From positions 62,001 through 126,000 of the forward strand of contig JBCDLX010000007.1 of assembly GCA_038744785.1 (NCBI GenBank): a stretch of DNA of 64,000 nt, given 5' to 3'. The first letter of the stretch is position 1. Every line of letters begins with the position of its first letter. Origin of the DNA: Ovoidimarina sp038744785 (GTDB lineage Bacteria; Pseudomonadota; Alphaproteobacteria; Rhodobacterales; Rhodobacteraceae). The notes under the pieces were generated by a model. That model had not been told where the DNA came from. It searched no databases and worked only from the letters and a program-made list of their open reading frames with translations. Below, in pieces: positions 43,419-52,234 of this stretch. The position numbers were made by a program, and so were the translations under genes.

Positions 43419-44795
43419 ATGGCCGCCGAGGCGGCAGGTCAAGGCGGCGGTTTCCGGGCAAAGCTGGTCCGGTCGGCGCAGTACTCGACACTGATCTTTG
43501 CCAGCCAGATCGTCCTCAAGCTTGTGTCGATCACCGTCTTGACCCGGCTGCTGACACCGGATGTCTACGGCGTATTTGCGATTGTTCTAACCTATCTCTA
43601 CATCCTGCAGATGATCTCGGATATCGGGTTGCGATCAGTGGTTCTGACGCATGATGGTGAGCTTGACGAGGCGTTCCTCGGGACTTGTTTTTCTATCGCA
43701 ATCTTGCGCGGTGTGCTCATAACAGCCGCCTCGGCGCTGGTTGCGCTCTTGCTGGTCCAGTTGAGGAAGGCCGGGGTTTTTGCCGACGATAGCGTTTATG
43801 CGGCACTTGTTCTTCCCTATGCGCTGGTGGCGGTTGGCGGGGTTCAAATTTTGGGCGGACTTGTTTCGCCGAACCTTTATGTGCGCGAACGTGACATGGC
43901 CTTTGGTCGCGTGGCGATGACAGAGGTCGCGACCGGTGTTGTCACCTTGGCTGTCACAGTGGGCGCCGCAGTGGTTTTGCGTTCGGTCTGGGCGTTGGTG
44001 ATCGGCAGTGCGACCGCCACGTTTGTACGCGTCGTGTTGAGCCACCTCCTGTTCTCCGGGCCCAAAATTCGCCCGCGATTTGAACAGAATGCCGCGCGTG
44101 CTGTCCTTTTGCGCGGCCGCTGGATTGCCAGCCACTCGCTTCTTACGATGATGGCCAAGGCCGGTGATCGGTTGGTCCTGGGCTTTGTTCTCGATGCGTC
44201 CGGGTTCGGATTCTACTACATTGCACGGCAGTTTAGCGATATGGGCATGCGGTTTCTGCAGACCTTGCATTCGCGCTCGGGCCTGCAGCTCTTCACCCAC
44301 GTGCTGAAGGCTCGGGTCGAAGACGTCCGCCGAAACTACTATCGCTATCGTTTGGTTTTTGACGGTCTGTCCGGCTTGGCTGCGGGAGGTCTGTTTGCCC
44401 TTGCCCCACTTCTGGTGGGGATATTGTTCGATGACCGCTATGCACCGGTCGCCGCAATGCTTCAGATCCTGTGCCTCGCGCTTCTGCTGGTCGGCCCGCT
44501 GACCTTGCGTGCGGCGTTTAGTTCGCGCCGTGAGTTCGGCCGAATGGCGTGGCTAAGCCTTGTCTCGGCTATTGTTCTGTGGGCGGGGCTCGGGATTGCG
44601 GTTTGGTTGGATTCGGTGCCAATGGCGCTTTTGGTGATTGCACTCTACCGTTTGCCAGAAGCCGCGTTGCTGGCAATTGCAGGCGCACGCGAGGGCTGGG
44701 TGGTGTGGTGGCGCGAACCGCTTCCACTTTTCTCCTTTGCGGCCGGTGCCGCCCTTGGCTATGGCGTCGATTGGGTGTGGAGCGTTGTGGTATGA
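43419..44795 (+). CDS. Polysaccharide flippase (Wzx/MOP superfamily)
   Basis: A 458-aa membrane protein with about twelve hydrophobic helices. The N-terminal half has the family's opening QYSTLIFASQIVLKLVSITV and LTRLLTPDVYGVFAIVLTYL. Lipid-linked repeat units made by the glycosyltransferases are carried by such flippases across the inner membrane to meet the polymerase-like protein at 22884. The gene is 2 bases after the dehydrogenase, and its stop overlaps the GT4 start (ATGA). It has the usual length and no visible lesion. Confidence 0.88.
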   Translation: MAAEAAGQGGGFRAKLVRSAQYSTLIFASQIVLKLVSITVLTRLLTPDVYGVFAIVLTYLYILQMISDIGLRSVVLTHDGELDEAFLGTCFSIAILRGVLITAASALVALLLVQLRKAGVFADDSVYAALVLPYALVAVGGVQILGGLVSPNLYVRERDMAFGRVAMTEVATGVVTLAVTVGAAVVLRSVWALVIGSATATFVRVVLSHLLFSGPKIRPRFEQNAARAVLLRGRWIASHSLLTMMAKAGDRLVLGFVLDASGFGFYYIARQFSDMGMRFLQTLHSRSGLQLFTHVLKARVEDVRRNYYRYRLVFDGLSGLAAGGLFALAPLLVGILFDDRYAPVAAMLQILCLALLLVGPLTLRAAFSSRREFGRMAWLSLVSAIVLWAGLGIAVWLDSVPMALLVIALYRLPEAALLAIAGAREGWVVWWREPLPLFSFAAGAALGYGVDWVWSVVV

Positions 44796-45997
44796 CGAGT
44801 TTGAAGATTGGTCTGTTCACTCCGGCCTGGCCGGGATCGAGCCTTCCAAACGGTATCGTTACCTCGACCCGGAATCTCGCCCGTGGTCTGAAAGAGCTTG
44901 GGCATCTGCCGGTGATTCTTTCAAACCGGATCGAGGACGAACGCCCTATTGACATTCCAGCGGTGCGTATCCGACCGCGCCAGACACGCATTGCCGATCG
45001 TCTACTTGGAAAATTCGACAGTATCGCGGGCATGCGGCGGGCCGCTGCGCGGACCCAGTCCGAGGCCGTGCTGCGGGCGATAGCGGAACCTGGACTGGAC
45101 GTGCTGTTGATGGAGGAGACCCACGGCTGGGCGGGATTGGTTCAAAAGAGGGTGCCGATTCCAGTGATTGTGGTGCTGCGGGGCCCGTGGATTCTTCACA
45201 AAGAACTGCAGTCCGTCATGGATGCGCAAGGCGATGCATCTCGCATCGCGGCCGAGGGCAGGGCGTTGCGCGCGGCACCTGGCCTGATCTCGCCGTCACG
45301 AAATGTCCTGCGGATCGCGCAGGAACACTATGACCTTGGGGGTGTGCCTGCTGAAGTGATTCCGAACGCTGCGCAGATCCCGGAAGAAACGTCGGCTGAA
45401 GACGTGCCCTCTGACCTCCCGCAGGGCGATATCCTTTTCGTCGGGCGGTTCGACGACCACAAGGGTGGCGACGTGGTGCTTGAAGCGGTCGCGAGGATGC
45501 GATCAGGAGGACGCGTGACTTTTGTCGGTCCCGACAGAGGTGTGATGCGTCAGGGTGCCGGAACACTCCACATCGAGGAGGCGCTCACCGCTTTGCCGGA
45601 AGAAGCGCGGGAACGTGTTGCCTGGATCGGCCTTCAGCCCCGCGAGGCTGTCGCCGCGCTCAGGCGTCGGCATGCCATTGCGGTTGTCGCCTCGCGGTAC
45701 GAGAATTTCGGCAACGTGGCGATTGAGGCGATGGCAGCGGGCCAGGCGATCGTGTCTACAAATGTCGGCGGGTTGCCCGAGATGTACGATGATGGCGTAT
45801 CCGCCCTTCTTATTCCGCCGGGTGATCCGGACGCCATGGCACGTGCCCTTGACCGGTTGGTGGCAGACACCGCATTCGCCCGCTCACTGGGCGAAGCGGC
45901 CCGTGATCGCGTTGACCGAGAATTCTCTATCCAACGCGTGGCTGGCCGGGTCGCGGATTTCGCGGCTACGACGATTGAACGCCACGGGAGAAGGTGA
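44792..45997 (+). CDS. GT4 family glycosyltransferase
   Basis: A 401-aa GT-B enzyme with KIGLFTPAWPGSSLPNGIVT at the N-terminus. The C-terminal domain has ILFVGRFDDHKGGDVVLEAV, VTFVGPDRGVMRQGAG and RYENFGNVAIEAMAAGQAIV, the donor-site motif with E-x7-E. It starts at an ATG overlapping the flippase stop. A strong GGGAG ribosome site near its 3' end serves the small frame that begins directly after its stop. Family call is good; donor and acceptor unknown. Confidence 0.87.
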   Translation: MTSLKIGLFTPAWPGSSLPNGIVTSTRNLARGLKELGHLPVILSNRIEDERPIDIPAVRIRPRQTRIADRLLGKFDSIAGMRRAAARTQSEAVLRAIAEPGLDVLLMEETHGWAGLVQKRVPIPVIVVLRGPWILHKELQSVMDAQGDASRIAAEGRALRAAPGLISPSRNVLRIAQEHYDLGGVPAEVIPNAAQIPEETSAEDVPSDLPQGDILFVGRFDDHKGGDVVLEAVARMRSGGRVTFVGPDRGVMRQGAGTLHIEEALTALPEEARERVAWIGLQPREAVAALRRRHAIAVVASRYENFGNVAIEAMAAGQAIVSTNVGGLPEMYDDGVSALLIPPGDPDAMARALDRLVADTAFARSLGEAARDRVDREFSIQRVAGRVADFAATTIERHGRR

Positions 45998-46672
45998 ATG
46001 CCACAAGAGCGCCGCTTTCTCGCTTTCATCTGGAAGAATCCGCACGCTATATTCCCTGGGCCAAGACCCTATGAAGCGTCCGTTTCGAGTAATCACATGC
46101 GTCCTGCCTTGCATTGTCCCAACCCCAGGGGACGGCCCACCCCAGCGCTATCTCTGGGAACATCTGTTGCAGAGTGCGTCGTGGAGCGGACGTCCCCACA
46201 TGCCGGCGGGGCCGGGTCTACCGAACGCATCCCTGCCATGCAAAGGCAAGACATCGTTGTAGATGCGTATTCCTTCTTCGGACTTCTGAGGTCCGACGGT
46301 GCGACGCGCTTTGATTTTCGACGCCTCTGCAGTCTTGGCGACGTCGCTTACCGGTTTGCTCAGCCCAAAGAGGTCGCTGGCCCAATTGGAGAGCTTTCCT
46401 GTCTCATCTGTAGAGCAGAACGGTTCTGGGGCAAGCATCTGTTCGCACCATATGGATCAAGGCGCTACAGATCAGCCACCGTTCGGCGGTGGATTGGATG
46501 CCCGACAGAACCAGAGATTCATGATTTTACGCGAGGGCTAATGTCAGCGCTGACAGGTCTTCGCAAACTGCGGCATTTCAAGCCGCCCACAAACCGTACC
46601 TTCGGTGGTATCATGGCAAGAAGCGCGCGACTAACCTGCCAACCACTCAGGCAGATCATTGGCTTGATTTAG
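45998..46672 (+). CDS. Hypothetical protein or degenerate gene between GT4 and oxygenase
   Basis: A 224-codon frame begins directly after the GT4 stop, with GGGAG 7 bases before its ATG, and ends 13 bases before the oxygenase gene, which makes it look like part of the operon. Yet its translation (MPQERRFLAFIWKNPHAIFP onward) shows no known family, has a proline- and arginine-rich first 80 residues and several short open stretches in other frames. Codon usage is visibly less GC-biased in third positions than in the neighbours. It may be a decayed or rapidly evolving gene, or not a gene at all. No function is proposed. Confidence 0.35.
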   Translation: MPQERRFLAFIWKNPHAIFPGPRPYEASVSSNHMRPALHCPNPRGRPTPALSLGTSVAECVVERTSPHAGGAGSTERIPAMQRQDIVVDAYSFFGLLRSDGATRFDFRRLCSLGDVAYRFAQPKEVAGPIGELSCLICRAERFWGKHLFAPYGSRRYRSATVRRWIGCPTEPEIHDFTRGLMSALTGLRKLRHFKPPTNRTFGGIMARSARLTCQPLRQIIGLI

Positions 46673-46685
46673 AAAGAGGATTCAT

Positions 46686-47525
46686 ATGTCACAGCCATTT
46701 TATTCGCTCGATCCCGAGACACTGAACGTCGACACTAAAACCGCAAAGTCGTTGGGAGTAAGCAAAGCGCAGGCCTACCAATCTGGCGAGCCCTTTCACC
46801 ACATCTGCATTGACGACTTTCTGCCCATGGCAGTGATCGAGCGGGTGCGCACCGATATAAACAGTCTCCCCGAAGCTGAGCTTAGCCTCGACATGGCCCA
46901 AGAGAAGCTCAAGTCGAACTACAATCCCGACCGTTTGCCCGAGTACACAAGGCATGTCTTCCAAGCTCTGAATGCGAGGCCGTTTGTTCTGTTTCTCGAA
47001 GAGATGACCGGCATCAAAGGCCTGATCCCGGATCCCTACTACATCGGTGGCGGCATCCATAAGACGTTGAACGGCGGCTACCTAAACATTCATGCTGATT
47101 TCAACGTGCACACACACATGCGGGTTGAACGGCGCCTGAACGTTCTGATCTACCTGAATCCACCCTGGAAAGAGGAATGGGGTGGTTCGTTCGAGGTCTG
47201 GGACAACGACATGAAACACAAGATGGCTTCGTTCACCCCGACCGAAAACCGGATGGTGTGCTTCTCGACATCATCAACCAGCTGGCATGGAAATCCAGAG
47301 CCGGTTAATCACCCTGACGGCCTGCCGAGGCTGTCGATGGCCCTCTACTATTATACGGCGACATGGGATGATACGCGCCCAGAACACTCGACACTGTTCC
47401 GGCCACGCCCAGGGACCGAAGATACATCAATCGCTGCATTTAAGCGGCGGCAGTTTGTCAAAGATGTCCTTCCACCCGCGCTTTATCGGCGTGTTGCCCG
47501 GCCGCTGCGGAGCATCGGGCTGTGA
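46686..47525 (+). CDS. 2-oxoglutarate/Fe(II)-dependent oxygenase (prolyl 4-hydroxylase-like)
   Basis: A 279-aa dioxygenase with the double-stranded beta-helix core. The facial triad is His136 and Asp138 in LNIHADFNVH, with distal His201 in SWHGNPEPV, and the 2-oxoglutarate-binding arginine is Arg215 in LPRLSMALYYY. The opening FHHICIDDFLPMAVIERV is the usual P4H-like start, and an AGAGGA ribosome site precedes ATG 46686. Such enzymes in polysaccharide loci are thought to hydroxylate a sugar, lipid or peptide modification; the substrate here is unknown. Embedded between glycosyltransferase genes, it probably tailors the polymer or its lipid carrier. Confidence 0.88.
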   Translation: MSQPFYSLDPETLNVDTKTAKSLGVSKAQAYQSGEPFHHICIDDFLPMAVIERVRTDINSLPEAELSLDMAQEKLKSNYNPDRLPEYTRHVFQALNARPFVLFLEEMTGIKGLIPDPYYIGGGIHKTLNGGYLNIHADFNVHTHMRVERRLNVLIYLNPPWKEEWGGSFEVWDNDMKHKMASFTPTENRMVCFSTSSTSWHGNPEPVNHPDGLPRLSMALYYYTATWDDTRPEHSTLFRPRPGTEDTSIAAFKRRQFVKDVLPPALYRRVARPLRSIGL

Positions 47526-47686
47526 GCCTTTCCGGCGTAGTGCGTGTGTTTAGACTGCGGGTGACAGCAGAATTGATTGGCCGGTCCTTCTTTGCCCATG
47601 CACCGTAAGGTCCGGCTTGGATCAAGGGCGGGAGTAATCCCGAGGATGCGATACCATTCAAATGTGCCGCCACGGATCGATCCGGT

Positions 47687-47947
47687 TCAGGCCAAACCTG
47701 TAATTCCCGTTGCCGTTGTTCCGGTCAGCCAGACACGGGACACGCGGACAGGCAGCGCCTCGCCCGTGCGGGCCGAGAGTGTCCCGACAGAGCCATCCAG
47801 CATCGTCACCCGCAGCCTTCCCGGTGTTTCCACGTTGATCGCGGTTGTCGTGCGTGGCAGGTCAGAGGTGTCGTCGGGAGCTATGGCGAAGATTGACACC
47901 GCCGGGTCCGATGGCCTGCGCGCGCGATTGATGAAGGGATCAGACAT
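47687..47947 (-). CDS. Spike base protein, RCAP_Rcc01079 (GhsA)-like
   Basis: An 86-aa protein with no signal peptide that matches my memory of the spike base family of Rhodobacterales. It has MSDPFINRARRPSDPAVSIF, then the hallmark AIAPDDTSDLPRTTTAINVE, a VTMLDGSVGTL strand and the C-terminal LPVRVSRVWLTGTTATGITG. In Rhodobacter capsulatus the homologue (GhsA) is part of the gene transfer agent head spike, which binds capsular polysaccharide, and its gene lies near capsule genes. Here it stands alone on the reverse strand, divergent from a GT4 gene across 50 bases, with no GTA head or tail genes in the window. The family call is from recall, not a search. Confidence 0.65.
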   Translation of the reverse strand: MSDPFINRARRPSDPAVSIFAIAPDDTSDLPRTTTAINVETPGRLRVTMLDGSVGTLSARTGEALPVRVSRVWLTGTTATGITGLA

Positions 47948-47997
47948 GGTTGTCTCTTTTCTGGCTGCGTTTCGGCGCGACTATAGGGTGGCAGGGC

Positions 47998-49125
47998 TTG
48001 CCAAAGGTTGAAGTCAGCGCGCGTTCCGACGAGGGCGTATCCAGAGATCTGCTTAGGCTGGGGTTCCTCTCGGCCCATGATCCCTTTGATCGACGTGCGT
48101 TTTCGGGAACGACCTTCCATGCCGGCAGGGCGCTTAGGGCGCTGGACGGTGTGGCCGTGACGACGCCCGGCTGGAAGAAGCCGGGTTCGTTGGCGCGGCT
48201 TACCGCGCGCGCGCGGCGCCGCCTGACAGCAATTCCCCGGGGCTCGGAGCTTTCCGGGCTGGATGTGCTCATAGCCCTGGTGTCAAGCGATCTTGTTGAT
48301 GCTCTGCCCGACGGTCACCCACCACTATTGCACGTAACCGACGCCACGCCCGCCTTCTTGCGTGACTTCTATGGCCACGATGTTTCGGATGATGTCGATC
48401 GGCGCGAAGCACGGGTTTTGGCGCGGGCCGCGATTGGGGTCTACTCTTCCGATTACATGGCGCGGCGCGCAGCGCATGAGTTCGATCTGGCCCCGGAGCG
48501 TGTTTCTGCGCTGCCATTTGGCGTAAACCTGGATGCATGGCCGCGATCCGCGGTTGCCAAAGGCCCGATGGCGCCTGCGCGTATCCTGTTTGTTGGCACG
48601 GAATGGAAGCGAAAGGGTGGCGATATCGCACTTGCTGCTTTTGAGACCCTTCGCACTGAAGGGATGGACGTCCACCTGGATCTGGTCGGGGCAGAGCCCG
48701 AAGTGCCCTTGCCCGAGGGGGTCACTGTTCATGGATACCTGCACAAGAACCGGTCTTCGGATGCCCGGCGCCTTGATGCTCTGTTTGGAGCGGCGCATCT
48801 CTTTATGCTGCCCACTCGTGCAGATTGCACGCCAATGGTAATTGCAGAGGCAGGCGTACACGCCACACCTGTCTTGGTGACCGAAACCGGCGGCATCAGA
48901 TCGCTTGTAGAGAATGGGGTAAATGGTCAGCTGCTGCCCGAGGGGTCTGATCCGAAGGACTGGGCCCGTGCCGCGGCTGCAATTCTGTCGGAAACCTCAG
49001 CGCATACGAAGTTGTCGCATTCGGCATATGAATTTGCATCGACCCGGCTAACCTGGGACGCGTGGGCGCGCGGAATTGCGGAGCTTGCACGCGGCGTTGC
49101 TTCCGGGGCGCGGTCGCGCGTCTGA
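47998..49125 (+). CDS. GT4 family glycosyltransferase
   Basis: A 375-aa GT-B enzyme. The N-terminal text (HDPFDRRAFSGTTFHAGRAL) resembles GT4 enzymes of cell-wall and capsule assembly that begin with an SGT/SGI loop. The C-terminal domain has ILFVGTEWKRKGGDIALAAF, the VHGYLHKNRSSD segment, and LPTRADCTPMVIAEAGVHAT at the donor site. Two TTG starts are available, 47950 and 47998; 47998 is used because text resembling the family begins there and an AGGG element is nearby, but it is not certain. The gene stands between the spike base gene and galE. Confidence 0.83.
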   Translation: MPKVEVSARSDEGVSRDLLRLGFLSAHDPFDRRAFSGTTFHAGRALRALDGVAVTTPGWKKPGSLARLTARARRRLTAIPRGSELSGLDVLIALVSSDLVDALPDGHPPLLHVTDATPAFLRDFYGHDVSDDVDRREARVLARAAIGVYSSDYMARRAAHEFDLAPERVSALPFGVNLDAWPRSAVAKGPMAPARILFVGTEWKRKGGDIALAAFETLRTEGMDVHLDLVGAEPEVPLPEGVTVHGYLHKNRSSDARRLDALFGAAHLFMLPTRADCTPMVIAEAGVHATPVLVTETGGIRSLVENGVNGQLLPEGSDPKDWARAAAAILSETSAHTKLSHSAYEFASTRLTWDAWARGIAELARGVASGARSRV

Positions 49126-49394
49126 AATGCGCTAACGTTCCCGATTGCCCAAAGTGGCGTACATCGACGTTCCCGGAGACGCGCGACTTCACAGGTCCAA
49201 CGCGTAACTTCGTAGCGAATAGTCTTGGCGCTGATCGGGGGCGTCCTACTAAGGAATGTATGCCGGATCGCCAACGCGGCGGTCTATGTTGTAAAGCTGA
49301 GACTTGCGCCGGGCGGGAGAGCACTGGATCTGGCGGCGCGTGACCGGGCGCGATATTCCAGCCGAGCCACGGCAGAATGCGAAAGGTCGATCAG

Positions 49395-50396
49395 ATGCGA
49401 ATAGTTGTGACTGGGGGTGCAGGCTATATTGGCAGCCACACTGTGGCCTTGCTTCTTCAGTCGGGCTACGATGTCACGATCTTGGACAGTTTCCGCAATG
49501 CCGAGACCGACGTTCCCGACCGCATCTCCGCCATCGCAGGAGCATCTGCGAAGGTTGTGAAACTCGACGTTACCGATAGCAGGGGCTTGGCCGACGCCTT
49601 TGACACGATCCGGCCGGAAGCGGTGGTCCACTTCGCAGGACTTAAGGCCGTGGGCGAGGCGGTCGAGAACCCGTTGGAGTACTATCGGGTCAACGTCGGT
49701 GGATCGGTGGCGCTTCTGAAGGCGATGCAGCCGGTTGGGTGCAGGCGGCTAGTCTTTTCGTCCTCTGCCACGGTCTACGGGGATCCCGATACTGTGCCGA
49801 TCCCCGAGGACCATGCCCTAAGGCCGACCAATCCCTACGGGCAATCCAAGCTCATGGTCGAACAGATCATCGAGGATTGGGGACGGTCCGATCCGGCGGT
49901 CGCAGCGGTAAACTTGCGATACTTCAATCCGGTTGGTGCACACCCATCCGCCCGGATTGGTGAGGCACCACAGGGTATCCCGCAAAACCTGATGCCGTTC
50001 GTTGCACAAGTTGCGACCGGGCGTCGCAAAGAACTTGCTGTTTTTGGCGATGATTGGCCGACGCCTGACGGCACCGGCGTCCGCGACTACATCCACGTCA
50101 TGGATCTTGCGGCAGCGCATCTTGCGGCCTTAGATCTCACAGGACGTGAGACGGGCGTTGAAGCGCTGAATGTTGGCACGGGGCAGGGGTACTCTGTTCT
50201 CGAGATGGTGCGCGCATTCGAAACTGCTTCAGGTCGGGCGGTGCCGTATCGTATCGCGCCTCGGCGCCCGGGCGACATCGGGACGTCTCTTGCCGATCCC
50301 GCCCGCGCCGCCGAGCGGCTGGGATGGCGTTCCACGTTGGGTCTGGATGAGATGTGCGCGGATGCTTGGGCCTGGCAGCGCGCGACAAACCGGTAG
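49395..50396 (+). CDS. galE: UDP-glucose 4-epimerase GalE
   Basis: GalE interconverts UDP-glucose and UDP-galactose (some forms also the N-acetyl sugars) through a bound NAD+ and a 4-keto intermediate. The 333-aa short-chain dehydrogenase fold shows MRIVVTGGAGYIGSHTVALL (NAD site), VVHFAGLKAVGEAVENPLEY, VFSSSATVYGDPD with catalytic Ser/Thr, and TNPYGQSKLMVEQIIED with the YxxxK pair. NLRYFNPVGAHPSARIGE follows. ATG 49395 gives the standard start; ATG 49377 would add six residues. It supplies a donor sugar for this locus, or serves the cell generally. The 268 bases before it contain no gene. Confidence 0.93.
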   Translation: MRIVVTGGAGYIGSHTVALLLQSGYDVTILDSFRNAETDVPDRISAIAGASAKVVKLDVTDSRGLADAFDTIRPEAVVHFAGLKAVGEAVENPLEYYRVNVGGSVALLKAMQPVGCRRLVFSSSATVYGDPDTVPIPEDHALRPTNPYGQSKLMVEQIIEDWGRSDPAVAAVNLRYFNPVGAHPSARIGEAPQGIPQNLMPFVAQVATGRRKELAVFGDDWPTPDGTGVRDYIHVMDLAAAHLAALDLTGRETGVEALNVGTGQGYSVLEMVRAFETASGRAVPYRIAPRRPGDIGTSLADPARAAERLGWRSTLGLDEMCADAWAWQRATNR

Positions 50397-50473
50397 CCGA
50401 CGGCATCAGGCGCTGGATGCCCGTTGAAGATATGGCCGCTTGCGAGGGGCAAATCGGCGAACTGGCCCGACAC

Positions 50474-51367
50474 CTAGCGCCAGCCTAAGGGAACCTTGTT
50501 ACCAAACCGGTTGCGGACAGCCGCGTAGGCGGGCTGCAACCGTTGTTCGAGTCGTTTGAGCAACTCTTTCGGCAACGCCGCGTCGTCTTCCGACTTGAAT
50601 GAGAACACGACGTTCTCGGTTTGCGCAGGATGCGGCGCGATCCCAAGGAAGGCGCACAACCGGTCAACCTCGGTCTGGTCGAACAGCGTTTCGTAAAAGA
50701 AGTAGGCGACCCGGTCCGTCGCTATAGCCGTATCAAGCGCGTCGAGCGTCCGATCATAGCTTGATTGATCGACAAGCAAGGTATCAGTTCCAGACAGCGC
50801 CTGTTCAAGCCGGTCCGCCACGCTTCCACCCGCTGGGTTCTGATTGTGATACATGCGCGCCGCAGACAGGGCACGGCTCACCGGATCGCGCATGATAAAG
50901 ATGAACCGAGACCGGTCCGATAGCGCCGCCATTTCGCCAAAGACCGCAGGAGACAAAAGCGCGTAAGCCGGCGTAATCTCCCCGACAGCCGTTTCGTCCT
51001 GCCAGCCAGCAAAAAGCGCCGTCGCATGATCGCGGTGATCTGCGCGCGGGACGGCGATGGCGCGCTGGCGTGCGGCCCATTCTTGTGTCGTCGAATCTCG
51101 CCGTATCCGCGACAGGATCTCCAGGCGCACCCTTTCGTTGATCCGTCCCAACCGTGTCTTCGGCAGGACGTGCGCGTGGTATGGCGGTCGGACAGAAGTC
51201 CAATAGTGTTGTTCCTTGAACAGCGCCGGCACCTTCACGTCCGGATGCGACGCCAGATAGTGGTGGAGCCACGTGGTGCCCGCCTTCTGTGCACCGATGC
51301 CCCAAAAAAGGCAGGCGGGTTCGCGAAAACGGGGATCAAACGAACCGAGGGTCATGGCTGTTTGCAA
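50474..51367 (-). CDS. Sulfotransferase family protein
   Basis: A 297-aa sulfotransferase with the PAPS loop FWGIGAQKAGTTWLHHYLAS and the 3'-phosphate motif FIFIMRDPVSRALSAARM, both complete. A KEQHYW segment after VPALF and the TPAYALLSPAVFGEMAAL stretch fit the heparan/carbohydrate-type branch, in which the KEPHFF-like motif holds the catalytic base. The final WR ends the fold. It sits in tandem on the reverse strand with another sulfotransferase gene (69-base gap), so the two are probably one transcript. The carbohydrate acceptor is inferred from the locus. Confidence 0.87.
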   Translation of the reverse strand: MQTAMTLGSFDPRFREPACLFWGIGAQKAGTTWLHHYLASHPDVKVPALFKEQHYWTSVRPPYHAHVLPKTRLGRINERVRLEILSRIRRDSTTQEWAARQRAIAVPRADHRDHATALFAGWQDETAVGEITPAYALLSPAVFGEMAALSDRSRFIFIMRDPVSRALSAARMYHNQNPAGGSVADRLEQALSGTDTLLVDQSSYDRTLDALDTAIATDRVAYFFYETLFDQTEVDRLCAFLGIAPHPAQTENVVFSFKSEDDAALPKELLKRLEQRLQPAYAAVRNRFGNKVPLGWR

Positions 51368-51436
51368 CCAAGGCTTTCTTGTCTGCCCGGCGCCGTTGCA
51401 AACGTTCTGGTGTCGAGACCGGGTTGGGTCGAACTT

Positions 51437-52234
51437 CTAAAAATCATAACCCAACTCACGCCACACGGCACGCCCGTAGATCTGCCCTTCGTGCGCGGTG
51501 ATGTAATCCGCATTTGAATTGCGAAATGCCTGAAACCTATGCTCTACGCCCGACGTCTCGGTTCGCGGAGTAAGCGCGGCAAGCCCTGCGATGCGGGCAA
51601 GTTCGGTTTCGGCGTCGGCGCAGAAATCCTCGTAGCGCACGACGACGCAGTCAGCGGGGTCGAAGTCGTCAAGCGCCCGGCTGTGGGCGGCGTTCCAATG
51701 CATCATCATTTCAGGCAGGCTGCTTCCGCTCCACTTCTGTGTGGCCGCGGCTACGGCGCGAGGATCACGCACGACGATGACGAAACACGATCCGGGAAAG
51801 ACGGCCCGAAGCCAGGCGATCCGGACAAGGTTCGGCGGCGACTTTTCGACCAGGACGGGGGCGTCACCCACAACAAATCGGGACCAGTCGGCCAAGAGAG
51901 CGTCTTGAACGTCCGGGCCTGTGCCGATCCTCTCGGCCTCATCAACGATCTTTTGACTGAAGGCAAAGCGACCCGGCCCGCCAAAATTGCGTGCAGGCGC
52001 GTAAACACTTTGCATGTGCTGTCCTTCACTTTCGGGCACATCGGCGCGCAGGCATGCGACCTCAAATCGGTCAACAAGCACGCGTTCGATAAGAGTCGTG
52101 CCGCTGCGGTGAAGCCCGCAAACGAAAGCCAGCCGTTCGATGCGCGGTGCAAGAACATAGTTTTCTCCCTCCAAGCGCTGGGGTTCGCCAGGAGTGTTTC
52201 TGGATGAAAGCAGTGCTCTTATTCGGGCGATCAT
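51437..52234 (-). CDS. Sulfotransferase family protein
   Basis: A 265-aa sulfotransferase with FVCGLHRSGTTLIERVLVDR as the 5'-phosphosulfate loop and FVIVVRDPRAVAAATQKW as the 3'-phosphate motif. A VLVEKSPPNLVRIAWL segment, common in the bacterial Sulfotransfer_3-like branch, is also present. It is the upstream member of a reverse pair with the gene at 50474. The promoter should be in the gene-free stretch beyond 52234. Substrate is unknown; a sugar of the local polymer or a lipid head group is plausible. Confidence 0.85.
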   Translation of the reverse strand: MIARIRALLSSRNTPGEPQRLEGENYVLAPRIERLAFVCGLHRSGTTLIERVLVDRFEVACLRADVPESEGQHMQSVYAPARNFGGPGRFAFSQKIVDEAERIGTGPDVQDALLADWSRFVVGDAPVLVEKSPPNLVRIAWLRAVFPGSCFVIVVRDPRAVAAATQKWSGSSLPEMMMHWNAAHSRALDDFDPADCVVVRYEDFCADAETELARIAGLAALTPRTETSGVEHRFQAFRNSNADYITAHEGQIYGRAVWRELGYDF

